Shown here piece by piece: positions 11,138 to 27,543 of a stretch of DNA of 64,000 nucleotides. Origin of the DNA: Pollenia angustigena (lineage: Eukaryota > Arthropoda > Insecta > Diptera > Polleniidae); the NCBI GenBank assembly GCA_930367215.1, contig OV884059.1, forward strand, positions 20,050,945 through 20,114,944. The letters are read 5' to 3'. The position numbers and the translations under genes are program-made. Positions within the stretch are counted from its first letter, which is position 1. The number at the start of each line of letters is the position of its first letter. The notes beneath the pieces are model-generated. The model ran no database searches and had not been told where the DNA came from. It was given only the letters and a program-made list of their open reading frames with translations.

Positions 11138-12682
11138 GTTTAAGTGTGATTAGCAAACCAAGGAGAGCACGCGATCTGTCCTCGTCATTACCAAGTTCCC
11201 GATACTGCTTCGCAAAACCACCAATCTTACCCAAACATTGAAGTAAACCTCCTCCAAAGAACCGTCTACAGTCCTTCTCAATCAGGTCAAACTGACCCAT
11301 CGCCATACCCATTGACACACCAGAATTCCCCGGACCAGAGGACACAGTGCGGGCAGATGGTCCATCGCCAACTATAGCCGCACCAGCAGCCGCTGCGTAT
11401 GAGACCCCAGTCCTAACCTTACTCTCAATAGAATTAAATTCGCGAGCTCCTCTTCCCGACGCCCTTTTCGATGCAAGTTTACTCACAAGTTCGATCCTAC
11501 GTGGGCACTCCCTTGAGCTAGCCACATGTCCCTCAACCCCACAATTAATGCACCTCACCGGCAAACCTACTCTCCTAGTTACCTGCCCAGTCACAGGATC
11601 AGTAAAAAAGGTCTCATCCGTGTTCTCGCCCCGAGAAGGAATTTTACAACCTCCCGGCGCGTGAGACCCCCCACACTTCACACATCTATAAGGCATTCGG
11701 CAGTTGGAAGACACATGGCCAAAGCGCTGGCAATTAAAACACTGTGTCACACCGTTCCTAACGAACTTCCTAATGCTGACCTTGCAGCGCAATATATACC
11801 TAATATCATAAAACTTCACAATATCAGAGTCCCTTGCCAGTCTAACAACCCACTTATCACGTCCCAGCTTAGACATGGTCAAAATATTCAAATTAACCTG
11901 AAGACCGCCCAGGTACTCAATTATCTCCGATGACTCAAAAGAGTCCGGTAGTCCCTCAATCACCATCGTAAATGGCCGTTGGCCCTTTGGTGTATACGTA
12001 TAAAACTCAACTTTCTGTTCATCCAGAAAGCGTTTGACCTTTTCAAAATCCTCTAATGTGCAGACCCCTATGTTACTCACATTTTTACCTAATATTTTAA
12101 TAGTATAATTCTTATGTCCTAATAAGTTATCAATACCATTCATTATATTTTTTATATTAATACTATATGTTGTAATAATAGGAACAGACTTACGTCCTTT
12201 TCCCCTTTGTGATGCTGGTGATGGGTTGTTGCCTACTGCTTTCGCCGCAACCTTGTCCTTCTTCACCTTCAACTCTTCATTTTTCTTGGCATTTTTTCAG
12301 CATTACCGGAATGGCTGGCCTTTACTGCTACCCTCTCTTGGCTAATAACTGCTTCAGACTGCTTACTTGCCGCTAATTCCTCAGCAACTTTGGCAGCACG
12401 CTGGCTTCCACTTGGCTTTTGCACATCATGCGGGATCACCTCAGCTTTAGGTGACGTCAATACCTCATCAATTGCCATTTCGCTCTCACTATCGCTTTCG
12501 CTTTCAGAGCTGGCCTCTTCTAGTTTGCAAAGAAGTTCTTCAACCGTCTTCGTTAGCTTTTCATTTTCCTCCATGATTATACTGAGCTTTTGCTTTAAAA
12601 TGTCATTTTCACTTCGTATTTCCTCTAGTGAGGTTGCTATGCGGGGCCTTTTGCCCGGATTCGGACTAGTGTCCTCCTCCAT
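11127..12682 (-). pseudogene. LINE element 1 ORF1 (gag-like), split by a frameshift
   Basis: RNA-binding gag-like protein. The first part runs from ATG 12682 to a stop at 12269 (137 codons: basic GKRPRI motif, coiled coil, acidic serine-rich stretch). The second part is in another frame and opens after a stop at 12297, continuing to 11127. It contains a PRE_C2HC-like segment (QRPFTMVIEGLPDSFESSE) and zinc knuckles CFNCQRFGHVSSNC, CVKCGGSHAPGGC and CINCGVEGHVASSREC. The related element at 32934 has one continuous 489-codon frame, so a single indel (one base lost or two gained) in the A-rich stretch 12270-12297 is the likely cause. A first in-frame codon of the second part is TTG, not ATG. Confidence 0.85.
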
Positions 12683-13132
12683 ATTTTAAATAATTATTAC
12701 GTAAGGGGCAGTATCTATCTGCATTGAGAGCAGAATCATCGAAATGTACCCAATCTATATTCTTTTTGATTAACAGTTGTTTTCTTTAACTTTGTTTATT
12801 TTGTTTTTGTATTTTTCTTTAATTTTGGCTTTAATATAAAAGTCCAGAAAAACACTCTTTCAAGCTTTACTTGGCTTTTCAATGTATTTTCAACACCTTA
12901 GTGTAATTTTTATATTATCAACTATTTTCCAGTGTCCTATCACATAAGTTGATTTATTGCCTCCTATGCGAATTTCAAAATTCCATAGGACTACACAATA
13001 AAAGTTTTTATTTTCAACAAAAATGAATATAAATTCAATTAAATTTATTAAAACACTTTTCCACTTTCCGTATTTAGATGTTTTCACTTCACAAACACTT
13101 TTAACACTGTTTACAATTTTTTTATTAATATA
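12683..13132 (-). other. 5' region of LINE element 1
   Basis: Untranslated, AT-rich. The first 12 or so bases at 13121-13132 match nothing obvious. The next about 49 bases (13073-13121) are identical to the H2B leader, and the remainder up to ORF1 is unique to the element. Confidence 0.8.
13073..13121 (-). repeat. Copy of the H2B mRNA leader at the 5' end of LINE element 1
   Basis: About 49 bases identical to the H2B leader of intact units (1244-1292 in unit 1), beginning at the predicted H2B transcription start. The sequence upstream of the start (TATA side) is not included. It could be a captured mRNA leader, or less simply an unusually long target duplication broken by a 14-base insertion. 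Confidence 0.75.
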
Positions 13133-13145
13133 TTTAAATATAAAC
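13133..13145. repeat. Target-site duplication, upstream copy, LINE element 1
   Basis: GTTTATATTTAAA on the minus strand, joined to the 5' end of the element. Its first base lies 21 bases from the first T of the H2B TATA box (13166) and its last base 33 bases from it. Confidence 0.9.
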
Positions 13146-13727
<582 letters not shown>

Positions 13728-13796
13728 GATATTACTCGAAAAAAGAAGAAAAATACTGTATGACCATCATCGCATATCAATTGAAAATCAACAAAC

Positions 13797-13812
13797 CGTC
13801 CTTTTCAGGACG
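13797..13812 (+). terminator. H2A 3' stem-loop (unit 2)
   Basis: CGTCCTTTTCAGGACG followed by TTTTAAAAGAGAACAT. It lies one base further from the stop than in unit 1, because of an extra A in the preceding run. Confidence 0.95.
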
Positions 13813-15018
13813 ACAAATTTATTTTTAAAAGAGAACATATTTTTGTTAACCAAACCCGAAATTTGTTATTTTTGTTGCTACAAAATATTGAATTTTTGCA
13901 CAAATTTTTTTCTATTGTTGTGGATGAAAATAAGAAAAATATGAAAGTTAAAATCAGCATTACAATATGGAATTTTTATTTCTGGTCATTCTTTCACAGT
14001 CGATTTTAATCTAAGATGATTGGCATTTCTAAGAATAACTAAACATTGTTATTTTATACGAGTAAACGATGTGTTTCGTGTGTATGAATACGAAGGAATT
14101 CGTATACAAACGTACTTACGTAGATATGTAAATCAATCTGATTCCTTTACACTCAATATAGTATATATGTATATATATATATTTTTTTCTTTTAAATTAC
14201 TATATGTAGGTATATTAAACAGAAATATAAAGAGGAAATAGGTATCCCTGTATAAAAATTACTTTTTTATATTGCCTACTGGACTAATTGCTATAGGTAT
14301 TTCTTTTTATTTAACTTGTTTAAAATAAAACAGCATAGGTACATTTTTTATTAATAATTATCTAAGCCAAAACTAAGCATTTTCCATAAAAAAATATAAA
14401 TTTTTATAAATAAAACACCGTTGGCTAAACACTCTTTCTTTGATACAGACAATCAAAGCAACAAAACAATGATCTTGTTGTTATTGTATTTTTCTACGAA
14501 GCCAGAATTTACTTCGTGTTTACATCGTCAAAGGAATTGGTACACATTTTGTTTTTGCATTAGTTGCCTACATACTTCTTTTATTTTTCAACGTTTTATT
14601 GTGTGTAAATTTGTTTGTGTTTCTTTACGATTGTACCTAGCAAGCTGGTTTTCATTTAGTTTATTAGTTATTTTGGCAGATTGGAAAAATTTGACTTTTA
14701 ACTTGAGTTTTATTTCAAAATTTTAATATTTAATTTTATAAGGCGTTAAAGAATTTATAAAAAGAAAATTTTATAGAAATAATTAAAGTTAATTTTATTT
14801 TGAGTTACAAAAATACGTACATACCTATGTATGTATTTATTTATACAATTTTGTTCAATTATTTAATGAAAAATATGTATGTTTACATATGTTATTTTAA
14901 ATTAAAATAAAGAAAAATTTATATACAGAATATTTTTGTATTTAAATACTTTTTTACAGCTACTGACACAATAACGTACCTATTTCAAAATGTCTCCCTT
15001 ATTTTGAGTTTTTATTAA

Positions 15019-15051
<33 letters not shown>

Positions 15052-16885
15052 GGTATGTATAGGTATGTCCATAAATTTAATTTTCTTAACAGCTGCTTAA
15101 AATTTCTTATCCATTTTAATTTTCACTTGAAAAAAAGACATTCGTTTTATACCTAATCATCCCTTTTACACAAACAAAATCCGTTTATTACGTTTACTCA
15201 TTTAAACATTGGTATATTTATTGTTGTTATTATATATACATACATACATACATATATTCTTAATTGCAAATTCCCTGTATGTACCGAAGACTTAATATGT
15301 AACATTTTGTCCGCTTTATAGCATATGTTTTTGCTGTTCTTGTTAGAAACTTAAAAAATGTGAAGATTATTTCTATATTTAATGTAAATCAAGAAGAAGA
15401 AGAAAAGTGTACGAAACTATTTTTATTAACAAAAATATATAATTTGTTGTCTTTTAACAATTTCTGAACAAATGTGCATATAAATTTAACAACAAAATAT
15501 ACCTATTTAATGTACATAAGTACATTTAAGATATTTTATTTAAAAAAAAGGTAAAGAAAATTATAAATAATTGAAATTTAGCTCATAGAATAAATTCGAA
15601 AAATAAAAAATGTTTAAAATAATATAAAGTAACATTCGAAAGAAAATAATTCCCAGTTTCTATTTGTGAAAATTATAAATTTATTTTTAATTTTCTTAAA
15701 TAACAAAAACATACTACGTGTATGAATAAAAATGATTTTCATACCACAATTAGTGCTTGAAGGAATAAAATGCATAAACAAAACCAAACCAAACTAATGA
15801 AATTGCGTAATTTTAAAACATAAAATAATTTAAAATTCTAAATAAAACCCAAATTTAGAAATTAACAACGATAATTATTTTTGGTATGGCAAAAAAATCG
15901 ATCTACTAACTAACTTCGTATATTTACGAACAAAAATATTTTCTCGGGCAAACAAAATAAAATCTAAGAACAAATAGATCTGGTACCAAAAATTCAACAT
16001 CTCTTTTTAAAACGGGTTTTGTGGTCCGCTTACTACTTTTATATTATCTAGAAATTTAATTAAAAAACCAAGGACCCGAAAAGTTCTTTTTTTTATTTTT
16101 TGTGCAAGTTAAAAAAATTCTACAGTTTACAGAAAATAAAAAATTTCTAAAATAGCATTGAAAAAAAGCCGTCGAAAAAAATAAATAAAATGAAGTTTTT
16201 AAAATAAAACGTTTTCTAAAAATCTAATTTGTCTGAAGACAAATTAAATATATTTAAGCATTGTCATAAAAATTTCATTCTTCAAAACAAATTTAAATAA
16301 AATTTATGAAGAGGTTTCTGAGAATACATACTACATTTTTTTAAAAATACGTGGAATATAATTTTCTAAAAAAAAAAACAAACGTTTTAAGAAATATTTT
16401 TCAACAAAAAAAGTTTTTAAACAATTTTATTTGTTTTTGTTTACAAAAAAAAAAGTTTTTGCTTCTTTTGAAACTAAAAAATTTCGTTTTCAAAGGAAGT
16501 TTTTCCTTTTTTCGTTTCTATTTAAACACAAAAACACAAAAAAATATTCCTTTATTCACACACAAAAATTTTTTATTTCAAAAATAAAATTTAGCTTTGT
16601 GTTTTCTGTTAGTAATTTCCGGTCCTTGCAAAAAACAAATGAAATTCAATTGAAATATACAAAAATAAAAAACTTTTGCATGACAAATACATAGTAGCTC
16701 TGGTATAAAAAATTTATATCCAGAAATGCACTATCTCTTTTTAAAAAACAATCAGCACTGGTACCAAAAGTATTATATATCAAAAATGCACTATCTCTTT
16801 TTAAAAAACAAACAGCACTGCACTGGTACCAAAAGTATTATACATATATCAAAAATGCACTATCTCTTTTTAAAACAGTTTTTGT
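13813..16885. other. Long H2A-H4 spacer without MITE (unit 2)
   Basis: Same spacer as in unit 1 but with the empty MITE site (single AACTAAAC, about 14036-14043). It contains the CATA microsatellite (about 15019-15048), the H4 3'-end relic (15979-16082) and the three-copy H4 downstream-element repeat (16699-16877). No gene recognised. Confidence 0.75.
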
Positions 16886-16901
16886 GGTCCTGAAAAGGAC
16901 C
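16886..16901 (-). terminator. H4 3' stem-loop (unit 2)
   Basis: GGTCCTTTTCAGGACC on the minus strand. Confidence 0.95.
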
Positions 16902-16964
16902 GATTTGTTCGTTTTATTGATTTATTTGATTATTGATCCGCAAATTAAAATGTAATACGAGTAA

Positions 16965-18023
<1,059 letters not shown>

Positions 18024-18064
18024 TTAAATTGATGTGACGAAATAAATAAAAACTATAACAAATC

Positions 18065-18080
18065 GGTCCTTTTCAGGACC
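18065..18080 (+). terminator. H3 3' stem-loop (unit 2)
   Basis: GGTCCTTTTCAGGACC, with CAAAAAGAGATA downstream. Confidence 0.95.
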
Positions 18081-18866
18081 ACAAATTCTTTTTCAAAAAG
18101 AGATATAATTATACACTTTCAAACAGAGGAATTTTCACTCATAGAAATACGAGCTAAAATTAATAAACAAGACCAAAACTTAACTTGCAATAAAATAAGA
18201 CAGACAACGTTTTTTCTTTTTTTTTTTTTTTGTTTAGAGAAACACATTAAATAAGTAAAGGTACAAATAAACAAAACTTAACTTGCAATAAAAAGAGAAC
18301 GGTTTTGTTTTAAGAAACACATTAAATTACTAAAGGTACATACATATTAAAATTGTGTTTTTATTAAAAATTTTATATAAAAATATTCATGGATATAACT
18401 AATTTTTAAATATGTATTCAAAGTAAAGAAACTCCTTTTACTTATGACATTGATTATTAAACCAATCTGGTTTTTTTCCTGAATTACTTTCAGAAAACAG
18501 ACGTTCGAATTATGGTTAGATTTCATATTTTGTGTTTCTAAAATATTATCGTGAATTTTCAAAATCCTACATTCAATATGTGGTTGGCATGTTTATACAC
18601 ATTTTATCTGTTAATAGAATTACCAAAATTTTGATAGTAAAAAAAAACGTTGACGTAGATTTGATTTTTTCTTTGCAGACAAAAATGTTTAATTATTACA
18701 AATATCCTATTTTACAGTTTGTACCTGAATTTTATAAAAATTAAAAAAAAAATTCAACTTTTTGCAAATTTCAAAAATAAAATTTATTTTTTAACTAAAA
18801 ATCAAACTTTAATAAAAAAAAAATAGTTTAATAAACAAGTGTTAACTCTTTTTAAAAATATTTTGT
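18081..18866. other. H3-H2B spacer (unit 3)
   Basis: AT-rich, no gene. Units 3 and 4 share a two-base deletion here (GACAGACAACG against GACAGACACAACG elsewhere), marking them as recent relatives. Confidence 0.8.
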
Positions 18867-18882
18867 GGCCCTGAAAAGGGCC
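18867..18882 (-). terminator. H2B 3' stem-loop (unit 3)
   Basis: GGCCCTTTTCAGGGCC on the minus strand. Confidence 0.95.
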
Positions 18883-18941
18883 TTTTATAAGAATGTAAAA
18901 AAGAGGAATTCATGGGCGTTGAGTACATTTTTTTAGAAAAT

Positions 18942-19313
18942 TTACTTGGAGCTGGTGTATTTGGTTACAGCCTTTGTACCTTCACTGACGGCATGTTTGG
19001 CCAATTCACCGGGCAAAAGTAGACGAACAGCAGTTTGAATTTCACGACTGGTTATGGTGGAACGTTTATTGTATTGAGCCAAACGAGATGCTTCGGCGGC
19101 AATACGTTCAAAGATATCATTAACAAAGCTGTTCATGATACTCATAGCCTTTGAAGAAATTCCAGTATCAGGATGTACTTGCTTCAAAACTTTGTAAATG
19201 TAGATGGCATAACTTTCCTTACGCTTGCGTCTTCTAGTCTTGTCACCCTTTGTAATATTCTTCTGGGCTTTACCGGCCTTTTTTGTTGCTTTACCACTGG
19301 CTTTAGGAGGCAT
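18942..19313 (-). CDS. H2B: Histone H2B (unit 3)
   Basis: Intact, with the complete 284-bp divergent promoter. Unit 3 carries no transposon insertion in any gene or promoter, so it is the cleanest unit in the window. Confidence 0.98.
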   Translation of the reverse strand: MPPKASGKATKKAGKAQKNITKGDKTRRRKRKESYAIYIYKVLKQVHPDTGISSKAMSIMNSFVNDIFERIAAEASRLAQYNKRSTITSREIQTAVRLLLPGELAKHAVSEGTKAVTKYTSSK

Positions 19314-19972
<659 letters not shown>

Positions 19973-20041
19973 GATATTACTCGAAAAAAGAAGAAAAATA
20001 CTGTATGACCATCATCGCATATCAATTGAAAATCAACAAAC

Positions 20042-20057
20042 CGTCCTTTTCAGGACG
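20042..20057 (+). terminator. H2A 3' stem-loop (unit 3)
   Basis: CGTCCTTTTCAGGACG followed by the AAAAGAGAAC element. Confidence 0.95.
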
Positions 20058-23000
20058 ACAAATTTATTTTTAAAAGAGAACATATTTTTGTTAACCAAAC
20101 CCGAAATTTGTTATTTTTGTTGCTACAAAATATTGAATTTTTGCACAAATTTTTTTCTATTGTTGTGGATGAAAATAAGAAAAATATGAAAGTTAAAATC
20201 AGCATTACAATATGGAATTTTTATTTCTGGTCATTCTTTCACAGTCGATTTTAATCTAAGATGATTGGCATTTCTAAGAATAACTAAACATTGTTATTTT
20301 ATACGAGTAAACGATGTGTTTCGTGTGTATGAATACGAAGGAATTCGTATACAAACGTACTTACGTAGATATGTAAATCAATCTGATTCCTTTACACTCA
20401 ATATAGTATATATGTATGTATATATATATTTTTTTTTCTTTTAAATTACTATATGTAGGTATATTAAACAGAAATATAAAGAGGAAATAGGTATCCCTGT
20501 ATAAAAATTACTTTTTTATATTGCCTACTGGACTAATTGCTATAGGTATTTCTTTTTATTTAACTTGTTTAAAATAAAACAGCATAGGTACATTTTTTAT
20601 TAATAATTATCTAAGCCAAAACTAAGCATTTTCCATAAAAAAATATAAATTTTTATAAATAAAACACCGTTGGCTAAACACTCTTTCTTTGATACAGACA
20701 ATCAAAGCAACAAAACAATGATCTTGTTGTTATTGTATTTTTCTACGAAGCCAGAATTTACTTCGTGTTTACATCGTCAAAGGAATTGGTACACATTTTG
20801 TTTTTGCATTAGTTGCCTACATACTTCTTTTATTTTTCAACGTTTTATTGTGTGTAAATTTGTTTGTGTTTCTTTACGATTGTACCTAGCAAGCTGGTTT
20901 TCATTTAGTTTATTAGTTATTTTGGCAGATTGGAAAAATTTGACTTTTAACTTGAGTTTTATTTCAAAATTTTAATATTTAATTTTATAAGGCGTTAAAG
21001 AATTTATAAAAAGAAAATTTTATAGAAATAATTAAAGTTAATTTTATTTTGAGTTACAAAAATACGTACATACCTATGTATGTATTTATTTATACAATTT
21101 TGTTCAATTATTTAATGAAAAATATGTATGTTTATGTTATTTTAAATTAAAATAAAGAAAAATTTATATACAGAATATTTTTGTATTTAAATACTTTTTT
21201 ACAGCTACTGACACAATAACGTACCTATTTCAAAATGTCTCCCTTATTTTGAGTTTTTATTAAACATACATACATACATACATACATACATATGTATGTA
21301 TGTATGTATGTCCATAAATTTAATTTTCTTAACAGCTGCTTAAAATTTCTTATCCATTTTAATTTTCACTTGAAAAAAAGACATTCGTTTTATACCTAAT
21401 CATCCCTTTTACACAAACAAAATCCGTTTATTACGTTTACTCATTTAAACATTGGTATATTTATTGTTGTTATTATATATACATACATACATACATATAT
21501 TCTTAATTGCAAATTCCCTGTATGTACCGAAGACTTAATATGTAACATTTTGTCCGCTTTATAGCATATGTTTTTGCTGTTCTTGTTAGAAACTTAAAAA
21601 ATGTGAAGATTATTTCTATATTTAATGTAAATCAAGAAGAAGAAGAAAAGTGTACGAAACTATTTTTATTAACAAAAATATATAATTTGTTGTCTTTTAA
21701 CAATTTCTGAACAAATGTGCATATAAATTTAACAACAAAATATACCTATTTAATGTACATAAGTACATTTAAGATATTTTATTTAAAAAAAAGGTAAAGA
21801 AAATTATAAATAATTGAAATTTAGCTCATAGAATAAATTCGAAAAATAAAAAATGTTTAAAATAATATAAAGTAACATTCGAAAGAAAATAATTCCCAGT
21901 TTCTATTTGTGAAAATTATAAATTTATTTTTAATTTTCTTAAATAACAAAAACATACTACGTGTATGAATAAAAATGATTTTCATACCACAATTAGTGCT
22001 TGAAGGAATAAAATGCATAAACAAAACCAAACCAAACTAATGAAATTGCGTAATTTTAAAACATAAAATAATTTAAAATTCTAAATAAAACCCAAATTTA
22101 GAAATTAACAACGATAATTATTTTTGGTATGGCAAAAAAATCGATCTACTAACTAACTTCGTATATTTACGAACAAAAATATTTTCTCGGGCAAACAAAA
22201 TAAAATCTAAGAACAAATAGATCTGGTACCAAAAATTCAACATCTCTTTTTAAAACGGGTTTTGTGGTCCGCTTACTACTTTTATATTATCTAGAAATTT
22301 AATTAAAAAACCAAGGACCCGAAAAGTTCTTTTTTTTATTTTTTGTGCAAGTTAAAAAAATTCTACAGTTTACAGAAAATAAAAAATTTCTAAAATAGCA
22401 TTGAAAAAAAGCCGTCGAAAAAAATAAATAAAATGAAGTTTTTAAAATAAAACGTTTTCTAAAAATCTAATTTGTCTGAAGACAAATTAAATATATTTAA
22501 GCATTGTCATAAAAATTTCATTCTTCAAAACAAATTTAAATAAAATTTATGAAGAGGTTTCTGAGAATACATACTACATTTTTTTAAAAATACGTGGAAT
22601 ATAATTTTCTAAAAAAAAAAACAAACGTTTTAAGAAATATTTTTCAACAAAAAAAGTTTTTAAACAATTTTATTTGTTTTTGTTTACAAAAAAAAAAGTT
22701 TTTGCTTCTTTTGAAACTAAAAAATTTCGTTTTCAAAGGAAGTTTTTCCTTTTTTCGTTTCTATTTAAACACAAAAACACAAAAAAATATTCCTTTATTC
22801 ACACACAAAAATTTTTTATTTCAAAAATAAAATTTAGCTTTGTGTTTTCTGTTAGTAATTTCCGGTCCTTGCAAAAAACAAATGAAATTCAATTGAAATA
22901 TACAAAAATAAAAAACTTTTGCATGACAAATACATAGTAGCTCTGGTATAAAAAATTTATATCCAGAAATGCACTATCTCTTTTTAAAAAACAATCAGCA

Positions 23001-23128
23001 CTGGTACCAAAAGTATTATATATCAAAAATGCACTATCTCTTTTTAAAAAACAAACAGCACTGCACTGGTACCAAAAGTATTATACATATATCAAAAATG
23101 CACTATCTCTTTTTAAAACAGTTTTTGT
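20058..23128. other. Long H2A-H4 spacer without MITE (unit 3)
   Basis: Empty MITE site near 20280-20288. The CATA run at about 21264-21292 continues as a pure TATG run, forming a near-perfect inverted microsatellite. The relic H4 3' end is at about 22222-22325 and the three-copy downstream-element repeat at 22942-23120. No gene recognised. Confidence 0.75.
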
Positions 23129-23144
23129 GGTCCTGAAAAGGACC
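23129..23144 (-). terminator. H4 3' stem-loop (unit 3)
   Basis: GGTCCTTTTCAGGACC on the minus strand. Confidence 0.95.
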
Positions 23145-23207
23145 GATTTGTTCGTTTTATTGATTTATTTGATTATTGATCCGCAAATTAAAATGTAATA
23201 CGAGTAA

Positions 23208-24266
<1,059 letters not shown>

Positions 24267-24307
24267 TTAAATTGATGTGACGAAATAAATAAAAACTATA
24301 ACAAATC

Positions 24308-24323
24308 GGTCCTTTTCAGGACC
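24308..24323 (+). terminator. H3 3' stem-loop (unit 3)
   Basis: GGTCCTTTTCAGGACC with downstream purine element. Confidence 0.95.
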
Positions 24324-25109
24324 ACAAATTCTTTTTCAAAAAGAGATATAATTATACACTTTCAAACAGAGGAATTTTCACTCATAGAAATACGAGCTAA
24401 AATTAATAAACAAGACCAAAACTTAACTTGCAATAAAATAAGACAGACAACGTTTTTTCTTTTTTTTTTTTTTTGTTTAGAGAAACACATTAAATAAGTA
24501 AAGGTACAAATAAACAAAACTTAACTTGCAATAAAAAGAGAACGGTTTTGTTTTAAGAAACACATTAAATTACTAAAGGTACATACATATTAAAATTGTG
24601 TTTTTATTAAAAATTTTATATAAAAATATTCATGGATATAACTAATTTTTAAATATGTATTCAAAGTAAAGAAACTCCTTTTACTTATGACATTGATTAT
24701 TAAACCAATCTGGTTTTTTTCCTGAATTACTTTCAGAAAACAGACGTTCGAATTATGGTTAGATTTCATATTTTGTGTTTCTAAAATATTATCGTGAATT
24801 TTCAAAATCCTACATTCAATATGTGGTTGGCATGTTTATACACATTTTATCTGTTAATAGAATTACCAAAATTTTGATAGTAAAAAAAAACGTTGACGTA
24901 GATTTGATTTTTTCTTTGCAGACAAAAATGTTTAATTATTACAAATATCCTATTTTACAGTTTGTACCTGAATTTTATAAAAATTAAAAAAAAAATTCAA
25001 CTTTTTGCAAATTTCAAAAATAAAATTTATTTTTTAACTAAAAATCAAACTTTAATAAAAAAAAAATAGTTTAATAAACAAGTGTTAACTCTTTTTAAAA
25101 ATATTTTGT
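24324..25109. other. H3-H2B spacer (unit 4)
   Basis: As in unit 3, including the shared two-base deletion. No gene. Confidence 0.8.
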
Positions 25110-25125
25110 GGCCCTGAAAAGGGCC
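25110..25125 (-). terminator. H2B 3' stem-loop (unit 4)
   Basis: GGCCCTTTTCAGGGCC on the minus strand. Confidence 0.95.
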
Positions 25126-25184
25126 TTTTATAAGAATGTAAAAAAGAGGAATTCATGGGCGTTGAGTACATTTTTTTAGAAAAT

Positions 25185-25556
25185 TTACTTGGAGCTGGTG
25201 TATTTGGTTACAGCCTTTGTACCTTCACTGACGGCATGTTTGGCCAATTCACCGGGCAAAAGTAGACGAACAGCAGTTTGAATTTCACGACTGGTTATGG
25301 TGGAACGTTTATTGTATTGAGCCAAACGAGATGCTTCGGCGGCAATACGTTCAAAGATATCATTAACAAAGCTGTTCATGATACTCATAGCCTTTGAAGA
25401 AATTCCAGTATCAGGATGTACTTGCTTCAAAACTTTGTAAATGTAGATGGCATAACTTTCCTTACGCTTGCGTCTTCTAGTCTTGTCACCCTTTGTAATA
25501 TTCTTCTGGGCTTTACCGGCCTTTTTTGTTGCTTTACCACTGGCTTTAGGAGGCAT
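25185..25556 (-). CDS. H2B: Histone H2B (unit 4)
   Basis: Intact with complete divergent promoter; identical protein. Confidence 0.98.
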   Translation of the reverse strand: MPPKASGKATKKAGKAQKNITKGDKTRRRKRKESYAIYIYKVLKQVHPDTGISSKAMSIMNSFVNDIFERIAAEASRLAQYNKRSTITSREIQTAVRLLLPGELAKHAVSEGTKAVTKYTSSK

Positions 25557-26215
<659 letters not shown>

Positions 26216-26284
26216 GATATTACTCGAAAAAAGAAGAAAAATACTGTATGACCATCATCGCATATCAATTGAAAATCAACAAAC

Positions 26285-26300
26285 CGTCCTTTTCAGGACG
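26285..26300 (+). terminator. H2A 3' stem-loop (unit 4)
   Basis: CGTCCTTTTCAGGACG with downstream AAAAGAGAAC. Confidence 0.95.
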
Positions 26301-27510
26301 ACAAATTTATTTTTAAAAGAGAACATATTTTTGTTAACCAAACCCGAAATTTGTTATTTTTGTTGCTACAAAATATTGAATTTTTGCACAAATTTTTTTC
26401 TATTGTTGTGGATGAAAATAAGAAAAATATGAAAGTTAAAATCAGCATTACAATATGGAATTTTTATTTCTGGTCATTCTTTCACAGTCGATTTTAATCT
26501 AAGATGATTGGCATTTCTAAGAATAACTAAACATTGTTATTTTATACGAGTAAACGATGTGTTTCGTGTGTATGAATACGAAGGAATTCGTATACAAACG
26601 TACTTACGTAGATATGTAAATCAATCTGATTCCTTTACACTCAATATAGTATATATGTATGTATATATATATTTTTTTTTCTTTTAAATTACTATATGTA
26701 GGTATATTAAACAGAAATATAAAGAGGAAATAGGTATCCCTGTATAAAAATTACTTTTTTATATTGCCTACTGGACTAATTGCTATAGGTATTTCTTTTT
26801 ATTTAACTTGTTTAAAATAAAACAGCATAGGTACATTTTTTATTAATAATTATCTAAGCCAAAACTAAGCATTTTCCATAAAAAAATATAAATTTTTATA
26901 AATAAAACACCGTTGGCTAAACACTCTTTCTTTGATACAGACAATCAAAGCAACAAAACAATGATCTTGTTGTTATTGTATTTTTCTACGAAGCCAGAAT
27001 TTACTTCGTGTTTACATCGTCAAAGGAATTGGTACACATTTTGTTTTTGCATTAGTTGCCTACATACTTCTTTTATTTTTCAACGTTTTATTGTGTGTAA
27101 ATTTGTTTGTGTTTCTTTACGATTGTACCTAGCAAGCTGGTTTTCATTTAGTTTATTAGTTATTTTGGCAGATTGGAAAAATTTGACTTTTAACTTGAGT
27201 TTTATTTCAAAATTTTAATATTTAATTTTATAAGGCGTTAAAGAATTTATAAAAAGAAAATTTTATAGAAATAATTAAAGTTAATTTTATTTTGAGTTAC
27301 AAAAATACGTACATACCTATGTATGTATTTATTTATACAATTTTGTTCAATTATTTAATGAAAAATATGTATGTTTACATATGTTATTTTAAATTAAAAT
27401 AAAGAAAAATTTATATACAGAATATTTTTGTATTTAAATACTTTTTTACAGCTACTGACACAATAACGTACCTATTTCAAAATGTCTCCCTTATTTTGAG
27501 TTTTTATTAA

Positions 27511-27543
<33 letters not shown>

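Larger units (their letters stand above)
7841..13132 (-). mobile_element. Jockey-like LINE element 1 inserted at the H2B start site
   Basis: A full-length non-LTR retrotransposon of 5292 bp in the same orientation as H2B. Reading the minus strand: a 5' region beginning with a copy of the H2B leader, ORF1 (12682-11127, frameshifted), ORF2 (11137-8198) and a 3' UTR ending in four GAATT-type repeats (7841-7860) instead of poly(A). ORF1 and ORF2 overlap by 11 bases. It is flanked by a 13-bp duplication located 21-33 bases from the first T of the H2B TATA box (13158-13166). GC content is visibly higher than in the array, as expected of an incoming element. It appears in unit 2 only. Confidence 0.93.

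Noticed and set aside
12265..12300. Programmed ribosomal frameshift joining the two halves of ORF1 in LINE element 1
   Set aside because: No canonical slippery heptamer is in frame and the related element needs no shift. A degenerative indel is simpler.
13073..13145. A simple 60-bp target duplication for LINE element 1
   Set aside because: It would need a 14-base insertion exactly at the start site, while a 13-bp duplication plus leader capture matches the structure of element 2. It is kept as an alternative, not as the preferred reading.
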